Assembly (NCBI GenBank): GCA_026224805.1
Contig: JAMFRN010000061.1
Location: 1 to 45,821 of the forward strand
Length of the DNA stretch: 45,821 bases
Source: Nevskia soli
Lineage (GTDB): Bacteria; Pseudomonadota; Gammaproteobacteria; Nevskiales; Nevskiaceae
Direction: 5' to 3'
Within the stretch, counting starts at the first letter, position 1, and each line of letters starts with the position of its first letter. Of the stretch, positions 29,980 through 38,764 are shown piece by piece. Both the position numbers and the translations under genes were made by a program. The notes beneath the pieces were generated by a model that searched no databases, was not told the DNA's origin, and saw nothing but the letters and a program-made list of their open reading frames with translations.

Positions 29980-31497
29980 ATGAACCTGTCGTTCCGCGGT
30001 CCCCTCAATTCCCTGATCGGTACTCTGCTGTCCGCCTCGGCTGCCGTGGCGGGGCTGGGCCTTACCGCCTGCAACGGCGCGGTCGGTGCGGGAAATGCAC
30101 CCCAGACCCTGGTCATCGCCGCACCCAGCACCGTCTTGCAGCTGACCACCCTGCAGATGTATCAGTGCCTGACCAGCGGGCTCCGCGCGCTCCTGTACTT
30201 TACCAACGGTACCGTCGGCGACTACACCGCGCGGGTGGTGTGGAGCACCTCCAATCCCGGCGCCGTGCAGGTCAGCAATGGCGATATTCCCATCGCCGGC
30301 ACCAGCAGCTTCTATCCCAGCGGCACCCTGGTTCCCACGGGCGCCGGCAACGCCGTCATCACCGCCGATTATTTCGGCATCCAGTCGGCCTTGTCGATCG
30401 GCGTCGACACGCCGCAGGACATCAACGTCAAGGCCATTTTCAACGGCACCTATATTCCGCTGACGAAATTGAACATCAGCACCGTCAGTTCCACCCCGCA
30501 TTTCAGCCTTGCCGCGGGCAGCACCGTGCAGCTTGCCGTCACCGCCAAACTGAGCGGCGTGGAGACGGACATCACCAAGTTCGCCACGCTGGGCTTTCAG
30601 AATCCGAGCGCATCCGACAGCAACATCGCCACCATCAACGCGACTACCGCATTGCTGACCGCGGTCGCCGACAGCGGCGGCACCGGGCCGCTGGTGCCGG
30701 AAGCCACTTTCCCTCCCTGTGATCTGACCAGCATCACCAATACGGCCAACATCACCCCGTTCCAGGTCTATCCGGCGGTAAGCCTCAACCTGGTGCCGCA
30801 ATTCCCGCCCGCCGACCCCACCAATCCGCCTTCGACGACCAATGCGGTGCCGCCGCTGGTCGTCGGCAACTCGGAGCGGTTCGTCGTTGCTGCCACCTTG
30901 CCCAACGGCGATGTGCAGGATGTCAGTGCCAACTCGACGCTGACCTCGCAGAACACCACCGCGGCGATCTTCGGCGGCACCACCGGCGTCAACAATCTGC
31001 TCACTGCGCTGGTCGGCAATAACGCGACAACCATATTCGCGGTCTTTACCGGCGCCGGTACGAACCTCACCTCGAACAGCTACAGCGTCAGCACCCTGAC
31101 CGCGACGCTCAATGCGTTGACCACCTGCTATACCGACATTTACACCGTGATCCAGAGTTGCCCAAGCCCCCCGCAGACCACCCCTGCAACCGTGCAGGCG
31201 GGAACCCTGACGCCGGTGCAGTTCCACGCCTTCGGCAACTACGGCAACCTGGGCGTCGATGGCAGCACGGGGGCGTTCACCCAGGAAATAACCCGTATCA
31301 CGAACTGGTCGATCTTGGCCAACGTGCCGGGCAATTCGACCACCGTCGCCACCATCAGCAATGCCGCCGCCAACGCCGGCCAGGCGCTTGGTGTGAACCA
31401 GGGCTCCGTCAACATCAACGCTATTGCCACTGCCGCAAGCGGCACCGAACTGCAGCAGATCACTCAGCTGGTCGTGACGCCGCAGTCGCAGCAATAA
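29980..31497 (+). CDS. large lipoprotein with Ig-like (BIG2-type) repeats
   Basis: 505 residues. Start ATG 29980 has GAGG nine bases upstream. Signal with lipobox GLTAC, Cys31. The mature chain is rich in Thr, Asn, Val and Ala with almost no charge, and has repeated beta-sandwich-like units, for example WSTSNPGAVQVSNGD (about 87-101), FATLGFQNPSASDSNIATINATT (about 202-224, in part SNIATINATT) and NWSILANVPGNSTTVATISN. These are the signature of bacterial Ig-like group 2 domains. Likely outer-membrane-anchored and surface or periplasm facing. Function unknown. Not obviously linked to aspS or nadA. Confidence 0.75.
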   Translation: MNLSFRGPLNSLIGTLLSASAAVAGLGLTACNGAVGAGNAPQTLVIAAPSTVLQLTTLQMYQCLTSGLRALLYFTNGTVGDYTARVVWSTSNPGAVQVSNGDIPIAGTSSFYPSGTLVPTGAGNAVITADYFGIQSALSIGVDTPQDINVKAIFNGTYIPLTKLNISTVSSTPHFSLAAGSTVQLAVTAKLSGVETDITKFATLGFQNPSASDSNIATINATTALLTAVADSGGTGPLVPEATFPPCDLTSITNTANITPFQVYPAVSLNLVPQFPPADPTNPPSTTNAVPPLVVGNSERFVVAATLPNGDVQDVSANSTLTSQNTTAAIFGGTTGVNNLLTALVGNNATTIFAVFTGAGTNLTSNSYSVSTLTATLNALTTCYTDIYTVIQSCPSPPQTTPATVQAGTLTPVQFHAFGNYGNLGVDGSTGAFTQEITRITNWSILANVPGNSTTVATISNAAANAGQALGVNQGSVNINAIATAASGTELQQITQLVVTPQSQQ

Positions 31498-31562
31498 GCC
31501 GATTGGGGAATCCACCCGCCAGCCGCTGATACGGTTGTCTGGAGAGGGTTTGCCGCCGCCGC

Positions 31563-31595
31563 CCGCTTGCCCCCGTCGCGCTTGGGGGCAGGCGG
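31563..31595 (+). terminator. hairpin after the Ig-like lipoprotein
   Basis: CCGCTTGCCCCC pairs with GGGGGCAGGCGG (one G-T pair) around a 9-base loop, 66 bases past the stop. There is no T-run; it may be a Rho-aided terminator or an RNA-protecting stem. Confidence 0.4.
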
Positions 31596-31688
31596 AGTGT
31601 CACGTCGCTGCCACGTCGATGCGGGGGATAGAGTTAAAATAGCCGTCTCAGCCCCCCACCGGCGCCACTGGTGCCGAGGAACCAGGCG

Positions 31689-32786
31689 ATGTCCGCCGCT
31701 CTGAAAATCGATCAATTCAACCTGCTGCCCGACGAGGACTGCGACGCCCGCATCCGCGCCGCCAAGAAGCTCCTGGGCCGACGCCTGGCCATCCTGGGGC
31801 ATCACTACCAGCGCGACGAAGTATTCAAACACGCTGATTTCACTGGAGATTCCCTCAAGCTGTCGCAGCTCGCGGCGAAGACCGACGCGGAATTCATCAT
31901 TTTCTGCGGCGTGCACTTCATGGCCGAGGTGGCCGATATCGTCACCGACGGCCAGCGCAGCGTGATCCTGCCCGACCTGGCCGCCGGCTGCTCCATGGCT
32001 GACATGGCCAACCTCATCAAGGTGAGGAAGTGCTGGAGTGAAATCTCTGAAGTACTTGATCCAGATGAGAAAATTACTCCGGTCACCTATATCAACTCGG
32101 CGGCCGACCTGAAGGCCTTCTGCGGCAGCCACGGCGGCATCGTCTGCACCTCGTCCAATGCGCGCGGCGTGCTGGAATGGTCCTTCTCCCGGCGCGAGAA
32201 AGTGCTGTTCTTCCCGGACCAGCACCTGGGCCGCAATACCGGCTACCGCATGGGCATCCCACTGGACGAGATGGTCCTGTGGGATTTCACCAAGCCGATG
32301 GGCGGCCTCACCGCCGAGGAAATCCGCAAGGCCAAGATCATCCTGTGGAAGGGCTTCTGCTCGGTGCACCAGATGTTCCACCCGGCGCACATCGAGAAAT
32401 TCCGCCGCGAAGTGCCGCAGGGCAAGGTCATCAGCCATCCCGAGAACGCTTTCGAGGTGTGCGAGAACTCCGATTACGTCGGTTCCACCGAATACATCCT
32501 GCGCACCGTGCGCGCCGCCGAGGCGGGCAGCCACTGGCTGATCGGCACCGAGTTGAACCTGGTCAACCGCCTCAAGGACGAGATGAAGCCCAAGGGCGTC
32601 ACGGTGCAGTTCATGTCGCCGATGGTGTGCATGTGCTCCACCATGTTCCGCACCGATCCGCAGCACTTGGCCTGGACGCTGGACAATCTCGTCGCCGGCC
32701 AGGTGGTGAACCAGATCCGCGTACCTGTCGAGATCGCGCGGCCGGCCAGGACCGCACTGGATTTGATGCTGGAAGTTGTCGACTGA
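31689..32786 (+). CDS. nadA: quinolinate synthase A
   Basis: Condenses iminoaspartate with dihydroxyacetone phosphate to quinolinate, in NAD biosynthesis; a [4Fe-4S] enzyme. 365 residues from ATG 31689, with GAGGA upstream; an ATG at 31671 would add six residues. Candidate cluster cysteines are Cys153 (IVCTSSNA), Cys224 (GFCSVHQ) and the MVCMC pair at 314/316. HHYQRDEV and GDSLKLSQLAA are family blocks. A TAAAAT lies at 31634-31639. nadB is not in the window. The stop is three bases before a heptad palindrome. Confidence 0.96.
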   Translation: MSAALKIDQFNLLPDEDCDARIRAAKKLLGRRLAILGHHYQRDEVFKHADFTGDSLKLSQLAAKTDAEFIIFCGVHFMAEVADIVTDGQRSVILPDLAAGCSMADMANLIKVRKCWSEISEVLDPDEKITPVTYINSAADLKAFCGSHGGIVCTSSNARGVLEWSFSRREKVLFFPDQHLGRNTGYRMGIPLDEMVLWDFTKPMGGLTAEEIRKAKIILWKGFCSVHQMFHPAHIEKFRREVPQGKVISHPENAFEVCENSDYVGSTEYILRTVRAAEAGSHWLIGTELNLVNRLKDEMKPKGVTVQFMSPMVCMCSTMFRTDPQHLAWTLDNLVAGQVVNQIRVPVEIARPARTALDLMLEVVD

Positions 32787-32789
32787 ACG

Positions 32790-32870
32790 TTCGGGAGGCG
32801 AGAGGCGAGAGGCGAACAGCCCAAGCCTTCCGCTTTTGCGCCTCCCGCCTCTCTCCTCCCGCCTCCCGAA
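32790..32870. repeat. long palindrome built of GC-rich heptads
   Basis: The left arm (32790-32814) has GGAGGCG AGAGGCG AGAGGCG, and the right arm (32839-32870) has CGCCTCC CGCCTCT CTCCTCC CGCCTCC; each unit is 7 bases. The arms are largely complementary (TTCGGGAGGCG at the left pairs with CGCCTCCCGAA at the right end), so a long imperfect hairpin can form. It fills the nadA-glyA spacer, from 3 bases after the nadA stop to 6 before the glyA ATG. Confidence 0.8.
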
Positions 32871-32876
32871 AAGACC

Positions 32877-34163
32877 ATGTGGACTAACGCCAAATCCCTC
32901 GCCCAAGCCGATCCGGAACTGAACCGCGCCATTGAAGCCGAGCGCGCACGCCAGGAAGCGCATATCGAACTGATCGCTTCCGAAAACTACGCCAGCCCGG
33001 CGGTGATGGAAGCGCAGGGCTCGGTGCTGACCAACAAATACGCCGAGGGCTACCCGGGCAAGCGCTATTACGGCGGCTGCGAGCATGTCGACGTGGCCGA
33101 GAACCTGGCGCTGGAGCGGATCAAGCAGGTGTTCGACTGCGATTACGCCAACGTGCAGCCGCATTCCGGCGCGCAGGCCAATGCCGCCGTATTCGCCGCG
33201 CTGGTCTCGCCCGGCGACACCATCATGGGCATGAACCTGGCCCATGGCGGTCACCTGACTCACGGCCATCCGGCCAATTTCTCCGGCAAGAACTACAAGG
33301 TCGTGGCCTACGGCCTCGATCCCGAAACCGGCCTGATCAATTACGACGAGATGGAGCGGGTGGCGCTGGAGCACAAGCCGAAAATGCTGATCGGCGGCTT
33401 CTCCGCCTATTCGCGCATCAAGGACTGGGCGCGCATGCGCGCCATCGCCGACAAGATCGGCGCCTGGTTCTGGGTCGACATGGCGCACATCGCCGGCCTG
33501 GTGGCCGCCGGGGTCTATCCGAGCCCGCTGCCGCACGCCCACGTGGTCACCAGCACCACCCACAAGACCCTGCGCGGCCCGCGCGGCGGCATCATCCTGG
33601 CCAAGGGACAGCCGGAGGACTTCACCAAGAAATTCAATTCCGCCGTGTTCCCCGGCATCCAGGGCGGCCCGCTGATGCACGTCATCGCCGCCAAGGCGGT
33701 GGCGTTCAAGGAAGCGCTGGCGCCGGACTTCAAGCTGTACCAGCAGCAGGTCGTCGCCAATGCCCGCGCCATGGCCAAGGTGTTCCTCGACCGCGGCTAC
33801 AAGGTGGTGTCCGGCGGCACCGACGATCATCTGTTCCTGCTCGACCTGTCGGCCCGCAACGTCACCGGCAAGGACGCGGAAGCGGCCCTGGGCCAGGCCC
33901 ACATCACGGTCAACAAGAACGCGGTGCCGAACGATCCGCGCTCGGCCATGGTCACCTCCGGCCTGCGCATCGGCAGCCCGGCCAGTACCACCCGCGGCTT
34001 CAAGGAAATGCAGATGGCCGAAGTGGCGAGCTGGATCGCCGATATCCTCGATGCCATCGCCGACGGCAAGGACGTGGACGCCACTATCGCTCGCGTGCGC
34101 GGCCATGTCGGCGAGCTGTGTGCCAATTATCCGGTGTATGTGGCGGCGAAGAAGGCCGCATGA
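32877..34163 (+). CDS. glyA: serine hydroxymethyltransferase
   Basis: PLP enzyme interconverting serine and glycine and charging tetrahydrofolate. 428 residues. The N-terminal helix then [15 protein letters not shown]; the PLP lysine is Lys230 in [14 protein letters not shown]-terminal [12 protein letters not shown]. Start ATG 32877 matches the family, but no Shine-Dalgarno is visible because the leader is the heptad palindrome itself. A second, different heptad palindrome begins at the base after the stop codon. No glycine riboswitch is seen. It precedes nrdR-rib as in pseudomonads. Confidence 0.97.
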   Translation: MWTNAKSLAQADPELNRAIEAERARQEAHIELIASENYASPAVMEAQGSVLTNKYAEGYPGKRYYGGCEHVDVAENLALERIKQVFDCDYANVQPHSGAQANAAVFAALVSPGDTIMGMNLAHGGHLTHGHPANFSGKNYKVVAYGLDPETGLINYDEMERVALEHKPKMLIGGFSAYSRIKDWARMRAIADKIGAWFWVDMAHIAGLVAAGVYPSPLPHAHVVTSTTHKTLRGPRGGIILAKGQPEDFTKKFNSAVFPGIQGGPLMHVIAAKAVAFKEALAPDFKLYQQQVVANARAMAKVFLDRGYKVVSGGTDDHLFLLDLSARNVTGKDAEAALGQAHITVNKNAVPNDPRSAMVTSGLRIGSPASTTRGFKEMQMAEVASWIADILDAIADGKDVDATIARVRGHVGELCANYPVYVAAKKAA

Positions 34164-34250
34164 AGCAGTGGTTAGTGATCAGTGGTCGGTGGTCAGTGAG
34201 AAGCTCGATGCTTTTTACTGGTCACTGGTCACTAGTCACTAATCACTGCT
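34164..34250. repeat. long palindrome built of GTGGTCA-type heptads
   Basis: The left arm (34164-34200) contains GTGGTTA GTGATCA GTGGTCG GTGGTCA GTGAGAA; the right arm (34216-34250) contains ACTGGTC ACTGGTC ACTAGTC ACTAATC ACTGCT. The arms are reverse-complementary over about 35 bases with scattered mismatches, outer ends AGCAGTG/CACTGCT. It starts immediately after the glyA stop and touches the hairpin before nrdR. Confidence 0.8.
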
Positions 34251-34265
34251 GAGGCGGAGCCTCAG
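34249..34265 (+). promoter_or_regulatory. hairpin enclosing the nrdR ribosome binding site
   Basis: CTGAGGC, loop GGA, GCCTCAG: perfect 7-bp stem ending one base before the nrdR ATG (34267). The GGCGGAG ribosome binding site lies in its loop and stem, so ribosome access needs the hairpin open. A GGA triloop is also the preferred presentation for CsrA; binding is conjecture. Confidence 0.5.
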
Positions 34266-34266
34266 C

Positions 34267-34794
34267 ATGCAATGTCCCTTCTGCAAGGCTCCCGACACCC
34301 GGGTCATCGATTCGCGCCTGTACGAGGAAGGCACCCAGGTGCGGCGCCGCCGCGAGTGCCCGCATTGCGGCAACCGCTTCAGCACCTTCGAGAAGGCGCA
34401 GCTGTCGATGCCGTTCGTGCTGAAAAGCAGCGGCAAGCCGCAGCCGTTTGACGAAGACAAGCTGCGCCGCGGCTTCGAGAGCGCGGTGTATAAGCGCCCG
34501 GTGCCGCAGGAAGCGCTGGACCACGCGGTCGAGAACGTGATGCGCAAGCTGCGCGCCAGCGGCGAGCGCGAGGTGCCGTCGCGCCGCATCGGCGCCTGGG
34601 TGATGGAAGAGCTGCGCGATCTCGATCATGTCGCCTACGTGCGCTTCGCCTCGATCTATCGCAGCTTCCAGGACGTCAATGCCTTCCGCGAGGAGATCGA
34701 CCGGTTGGAGAAGCTGCCCAGTGCCGAGCTGCGCCGTAATCAGCTGCTGCTGATCGACGCGCCCGAAGAAAAAAAGAATCCGAAGAAGGTCTGA
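34267..34794 (+). CDS. nrdR: transcriptional repressor NrdR
   Basis: Zinc-ribbon/ATP-cone repressor of ribonucleotide reductase genes, sensing ATP/dATP. 175 residues. The zinc ligands are Cys3, Cys6, Cys31 and Cys34 ([15 protein letters not shown]). The ATP-cone domain (about 49-139) has [20 protein letters not shown]. The C-tail is Lys-rich. It heads the nrdR-ribD-ribE-ribBX-ribH-nusB cluster, with ribD 10 bases away. No NrdR box is seen near it. Confidence 0.97.
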   Translation: MQCPFCKAPDTRVIDSRLYEEGTQVRRRRECPHCGNRFSTFEKAQLSMPFVLKSSGKPQPFDEDKLRRGFESAVYKRPVPQEALDHAVENVMRKLRASGEREVPSRRIGAWVMEELRDLDHVAYVRFASIYRSFQDVNAFREEIDRLEKLPSAELRRNQLLLIDAPEEKKNPKKV

Positions 34795-34804
34795 AGAACC
34801 CCCG

Positions 34805-35908
34805 ATGTCCAACGCCGACGAAGTCCTGGCCAAGAGCTTCATGGCCCGCGCGCTGCGCCTGGCGGAGCGGGGCAAGGCCAGCACCCATCCCAATCCGCGC
34901 GTGGGCTGCGTCATCGCCCGCGACGGGGTGATCGTGGGCGAGGGCTTCCACCGGCGCGCCGGCGAGCCGCACGCCGAAGTGCTGGCCCTGCGCGCCGCCG
35001 GCGACAAGGCGGTCGGCGCGGAAGTCTATGTAACGCTGGAGCCCTGCGCCCACCATGGCCGCACGCCGCCCTGCGTCGATGCGCTGATCGCGGCCAGGCC
35101 GAAGCGGGTCTGGGCGGCGCTGCAGGACCCCAATCCGCTGGTGGCGGGCAAGGGCCTGGCCCGGCTGCGCGATGCGGGCATCGAAGTCCATGTCGGCGCC
35201 CTCGGTGACCTGGCGGCTGAACTGAACCGTGGCTTCATCTCGCGCATGACGCGCGGGCGGCCCTGGGTCACGCTGAAGCTGGCCGCCAGTCTCGACGGGC
35301 GCACCGCCATGGCGTCCGGCGAGAGCCAGTGGATCACCGGCGACGCCGCGCGCGCCGACGTGCACCGGCTGCGCGCCGAGGCCGGCGCGGTGATGACCAG
35401 TTCGGCCACGGTGCTGGAGGACGATCCGCAGCTGACCGTGCGGCTGGAGGGCGAATGGCGCCAGCCCGACCGCGTCGTGCTCGATACCCACCATCGCGTG
35501 CCGGACAGCGCCAAGGTCTGGACCGAAGGCGCGCGCCGCTTCCTGCTGACCGCCGACGCCGGGGTTGCGCCGCCCGCCGCCGGCGTCGAGGTGCTGACGG
35601 TGCCGGCGAACACTGCCGGCCATGTCGATCTGTGCTCCGCCCTGGACGCCCTCGGCCGCAGCCAGGTCAACGAAGTGCTGATCGAATGCGGGCCGCGGCT
35701 GGCGGGGTCGTTCCTGCAGGGCCGCCTGGTCGACGAGATTGTGGTGTACCTGGCGCCGTCGCTGCTCGGCCACGACGCGCAGCCGCTGGCGCACCTGCCC
35801 GGCATGGTCCGTCTGGATCAGCGGGTCAGGCTGAAACCCAAGGACGTGCGCCTGGTGGGCGACGATATCCGTGTCACCGCAGTGCTTGAAGCGAAGGAGA
35901 AATGCTGA
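34805..35908 (+). CDS. ribD: bifunctional riboflavin deaminase/reductase RibD
   Basis: Deaminates 2,5-diamino-6-ribosylamino-pyrimidinone phosphate, then reduces the ribosyl group: steps two and three of riboflavin synthesis. 367 residues. The deaminase domain has His56-Ala-Glu58 and Cys81/Cys90 in PCAHHGRTPPC as zinc ligands; the reductase domain runs from about 150 (PWVTLKLAASLDGRTA). The stop TGA shares its A with the ribE ATG. No FMN riboswitch is seen upstream. Confidence 0.97.
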   Translation: MSNADEVLAKSFMARALRLAERGKASTHPNPRVGCVIARDGVIVGEGFHRRAGEPHAEVLALRAAGDKAVGAEVYVTLEPCAHHGRTPPCVDALIAARPKRVWAALQDPNPLVAGKGLARLRDAGIEVHVGALGDLAAELNRGFISRMTRGRPWVTLKLAASLDGRTAMASGESQWITGDAARADVHRLRAEAGAVMTSSATVLEDDPQLTVRLEGEWRQPDRVVLDTHHRVPDSAKVWTEGARRFLLTADAGVAPPAAGVEVLTVPANTAGHVDLCSALDALGRSQVNEVLIECGPRLAGSFLQGRLVDEIVVYLAPSLLGHDAQPLAHLPGMVRLDQRVRLKPKDVRLVGDDIRVTAVLEAKEKC

Positions 35909-36504
35909 TGTTTACCGGCATCGTCGAGGCCCAGGGCCGCATCGAGACGGTGGAAGAGATCGGCGGCGACCGCCGCATGAGCATCGTCACCGGCGGGGCC
36001 TATCTGGACGGCGTGCAGTCCGGCGACAGTATTGCTGTTAGCGGCGTCTGCCTGACGGCGGTGCAGCTGCTGCCACGCGGTTTTACCGCCGATCTGTCGG
36101 TGGAAACCCTCAATGCCACCACCTCGGGCACCTGGCAGGCCGGCACGGCGGTCAATCTGGAGCGCGCCCTGACTCCGTCCAAGCCCCTCGGTGGCCATAT
36201 GATGTCCGGCCATGTCGACGGTGTCGGCCGGCTGGTGGAAAAACACGAGGAAGCGCGCTCCTGGCGCCTGAGCTTCGAGGCGCCGCAGGCGCTGGCGCGC
36301 TATATCGCGCGCAAGGGCTCGATTGCCATCGACGGCATCAGCCTGACCGTCAATGAAGTGGATAAAACCCATTTTGGCGTTAACATCATCCCGCAGACGT
36401 GGACCCACACCACGTTGGGCGGGTTGCGGGTGGGCGGGCAGGTCAATCTCGAGGTGGATCTGATCGCCCGTTACCTGGAACGCCTGATACAGGAGAGAGC
36501 TTGA
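35908..36504 (+). CDS. ribE: riboflavin synthase alpha chain
   Basis: Dismutates two 6,7-dimethyl-8-ribityllumazines into riboflavin. 198 residues, two homologous lumazine-binding domains: [10 protein letters not shown] and [13 protein letters not shown] in the first, [12 protein letters not shown] and [13 protein letters not shown] in the second. Start 35908 (MFTGIVE) is chosen over ATG 35902 because AAGGAG is eight bases before it and it matches the family; it overlaps the ribD stop by one base. E. coli names this gene ribC. Confidence 0.97.
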   Translation: MFTGIVEAQGRIETVEEIGGDRRMSIVTGGAYLDGVQSGDSIAVSGVCLTAVQLLPRGFTADLSVETLNATTSGTWQAGTAVNLERALTPSKPLGGHMMSGHVDGVGRLVEKHEEARSWRLSFEAPQALARYIARKGSIAIDGISLTVNEVDKTHFGVNIIPQTWTHTTLGGLRVGGQVNLEVDLIARYLERLIQERA

Positions 36505-36507
36505 ATC

Positions 36508-37677
36508 ATGACTAGCAAAATCGCATCGATCGACGCCAAGCGTGAGCGCAAACTGGATTCCATCGAGGACATCGTTGCCGACATCAAGGCCGGCAAGATG
36601 GTCATCATGATGGACGACGAGGACCGCGAGAACGAAGGCGATCTGATCATGGCGGCCGAGAAGGCCACCCCGGAAGCGGTCGCCTTCATCATCCGCCACT
36701 CCAGCGGCATCATCTGCCAGCCGATGACGCGCGAGCGCCTGGAAGAACTGCGCCTGCCGCTGATGGTGGCCGAAAACACCGAGAGCCACCGCACCGCCTT
36801 CACCATCTCGGTGGACTACAAGCACGGCACCACCACCGGCATCTCGGCGCTGGACCGCGCCAAGACCATTCGCGCCCTGGCCGATCCGGCGACCAAGCCG
36901 GATGACCTGGCCCGTCCTGGCCACATCTTCCCGCTGCGCTGCGCCGAAGGCGGTGTGCTGGCCCGCGCCGGCCACACCGAAGCCGCGGTGGATCTGGTCA
37001 AGCTCGCCGGGCTGTCGTCCCCGGCCGGATTCATCTGCGAAATCGTCAACGACGACGGCACCATGAAGCGCGGTGCCGACCTGTTCGCCTTCGCCCGCGA
37101 GCACGATCTGCGCATCGGCACCATCGCCGACCTGATCCGCTACCGCCTGGCCAACGAGCACAGCGTCGAGCGCGTCACCGAGCAGCAGGTGCAGACCGAA
37201 TTCGGCGAATTCCGCATGGCGGTGTACGAGGACCGCATCGGCAAGACCGTGCACCTCGCCCTGGTCAAGGGCGAGATCAAGGGGGACGAGCCGATCCTGG
37301 TGCGCGTGCACCTGCGCAACATGCTGCAGGACGTGCTCACTGTGCAGCACGGCGATTTCTCCTGGCCCCTGCGCCGCGCCATGAAGCGCATCGCCGACGA
37401 AGGTCGCGGCGTGGTGGTGCTGCTGCGCAAGCCGGAGTCGGCGCGCGACGTGGTGCAGCAGATCGTCAGCCTCAACCAGCCGTTGGTGACTTCCTCCTCC
37501 AGCAGCGTGCCGCAGGCGCAGCCGGACGAGCGGCAGTCGCTGCGCACCTACGGCGTCGGCGCGCAGATCCTGGCCGATCTGGGCGTGCGCAAGATGCGCG
37601 TGCTGTCGGCGCCGAAGAAGATGTACGCCTTGTCCGGCTTCGATCTCGAAGTCGTCGAATATGTTCATTGCGATTGA
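36508..37677 (+). CDS. ribBX: DHBP synthase fused to a degenerate GTP cyclohydrolase II domain (RibBX type)
   Basis: 389 residues. The N-terminal part (about 18-215) is an intact 3,4-dihydroxy-2-butanone-4-phosphate synthase ([38 protein letters not shown]). The C-terminal part has the RibA fold (LVRVH at about 271, [12 protein letters not shown]) but the zinc-binding Cys blocks SECLTGD and RCDCG are replaced by LRNMLQD and VQHGDF, and the REEGRGIG-like motif is lost. This matches the RibBX variant described in Proteobacteria, in which only RibB activity is expected. A separate ribA should exist elsewhere. Confidence 0.93.
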   Translation: MTSKIASIDAKRERKLDSIEDIVADIKAGKMVIMMDDEDRENEGDLIMAAEKATPEAVAFIIRHSSGIICQPMTRERLEELRLPLMVAENTESHRTAFTISVDYKHGTTTGISALDRAKTIRALADPATKPDDLARPGHIFPLRCAEGGVLARAGHTEAAVDLVKLAGLSSPAGFICEIVNDDGTMKRGADLFAFAREHDLRIGTIADLIRYRLANEHSVERVTEQQVQTEFGEFRMAVYEDRIGKTVHLALVKGEIKGDEPILVRVHLRNMLQDVLTVQHGDFSWPLRRAMKRIADEGRGVVVLLRKPESARDVVQQIVSLNQPLVTSSSSSVPQAQPDERQSLRTYGVGAQILADLGVRKMRVLSAPKKMYALSGFDLEVVEYVHCD

Positions 37678-37689
37678 CCGGAAACTCCA

Positions 37690-38202
37690 TTGCCGAATAA
37701 AACAAGTAAAGCGCCGAACAAGACCGGCTACGCCGCACCGCCGAAGCCGGGCAAGGACGAATTCAGGAAAGTCCGAATCGCGCTGTTGGTCACGCGCTGG
37801 AATGTGGATGTGGTCGAAGCGCTGCTCAACGGCGCCCGCCGCGGCCTCTCGGAATGGGGCGTGACGGACAAGCATGTCGAGGAATTCCGCGCGCCTGGCG
37901 CGTTCGAGCTGCCGCTGGCCGCCAGTGCCCTGATGAAGGGCGGCCGCTACGACGCGGTGATCACCCTGGGCGCGGTGATCCGCGGTGATACGCCGCATTT
38001 CGAATTCGTCGCCGGCGAGTGCTCGCGCGGCCTGCGCGAGGCTTCGCAGATCTACGGCGTGCCACTGGGTTTCGGCGTGCTCACCGTGAACACGCCGCAG
38101 CAGGCGGCCGAGCGCACCGGCCCGGGACGCGACAACAAGGGTTATGAAGCCGCCGCCGCGGCGCTGGAGATGGTTCGACTGATGCGTGCGATCCATGAGT
38201 GA
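37690..38202 (+). CDS. ribH: 6,7-dimethyl-8-ribityllumazine synthase
   Basis: Lumazine synthase, penultimate step of riboflavin formation; forms icosahedral or pentameric shells. 170 residues from TTG 37690 with GGA eight bases upstream; no ATG or GTG is available before the conserved core. Core blocks: ALLVTRWNVDVVEALLNGA, VEEFRAPGAFELPLAA, ITLGAVIRGDTPHFEFV (given in part) and GVLTVNTPQQAAER. A 25-residue Lys-rich N-terminal extension precedes the core. It overlaps nusB by 8 bases. Confidence 0.95.
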   Translation: MPNKTSKAPNKTGYAAPPKPGKDEFRKVRIALLVTRWNVDVVEALLNGARRGLSEWGVTDKHVEEFRAPGAFELPLAASALMKGGRYDAVITLGAVIRGDTPHFEFVAGECSRGLREASQIYGVPLGFGVLTVNTPQQAAERTGPGRDNKGYEAAAAALEMVRLMRAIHE

Positions 38203-38641
38203 GAACGCACCCACCAGTCGTCGCGGCCTGGCGCGTCGCCTGACCTTGCAGGCCCTGTACCAGTGGCTGGTCAACGAAAGCTCGCCGGAGGCGCTGCTGC
38301 GACAGTTCGCCGAGCAGCCAGAAGGGCTGGGACGCGCCGATCCGGAATATTTCGCCGAGCTCCTGCACGGCGTGGTGCAGGCACGCGCCGAGCTGACCGA
38401 CCTTATCAGACCTTTTCTGGACCGCCCGCTGGATCAGCTGGACCCGGTCGAGCACGCGGTGCTGCTGCTCGGCGCCTACGAGCTGAAATACAGGCCGGAA
38501 GTGCCGTGGAAGGTCGTGGTCAACGAGTCGGTGAACCTGACCAAGGTGTTCGGCGCCGAGGAGGGGTATAAATTCATCAACGGCGTGCTCGACAAGCTGG
38601 CCCGTGCCCAGCGCGGCGGCGAGATCAGCGCGGGTCTGTGA
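38195..38641 (+). CDS. nusB: transcription antitermination protein NusB
   Basis: Part of the NusB/NusE complex that binds boxA of rRNA operons. 148 residues, all helical: RRLTLQALYQWL near the N-terminus, and VVNESVNLTKVFGAEEGYKFINGVLDKLAR near the C-terminus (quoted in part: EEGYKFINGVLDKLA). Start ATG 38195 overlaps the ribH stop by 8 bases; a GTG nine bases earlier is not needed. The ribH-nusB-thiL order is conserved. Confidence 0.97.
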   Translation: MSENAPTSRRGLARRLTLQALYQWLVNESSPEALLRQFAEQPEGLGRADPEYFAELLHGVVQARAELTDLIRPFLDRPLDQLDPVEHAVLLLGAYELKYRPEVPWKVVVNESVNLTKVFGAEEGYKFINGVLDKLARAQRGGEISAGL

Positions 38642-38764
38642 GTTCCGTCTCCGCGCGGAGGGGCCGCGCGGTGTTGTCCCAGGCGGGAAGGGGGAAGCGA
38701 AATTTGGACATTCCAAACCAGCGACGACCGTGGCGGCAGGGCGGGATTCCAGGCGCAATGCGTC

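Noticed and set aside
32787-32876. Glycine riboswitch before glyA
   Set aside because: The whole spacer is the heptad palindrome; none of the conserved aptamer features is seen.
31464-34106. 880-codon open frame on the minus strand across nadA and glyA
   Set aside because: It spans two proven genes and a repeat on the opposite strand; its translation is His/Ala/Gly/Asp-rich shadow sequence.
32790-34250. CRISPR array in the repeat-rich spacers around glyA
   Set aside because: Units are 7 bases without spacers and are arranged as inverted arms; no cas genes are present.
34164-35000. FMN riboswitch for the riboflavin cluster
   Set aside because: No conserved RFN element is seen upstream of nrdR, or in the 10 bases between nrdR and ribD.
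35818-38274. Very long minus-strand frame opposite the rib genes
   Set aside because: Antisense shadow of ribE, ribBX and ribH, typical of high-GC DNA; no domain is visible.
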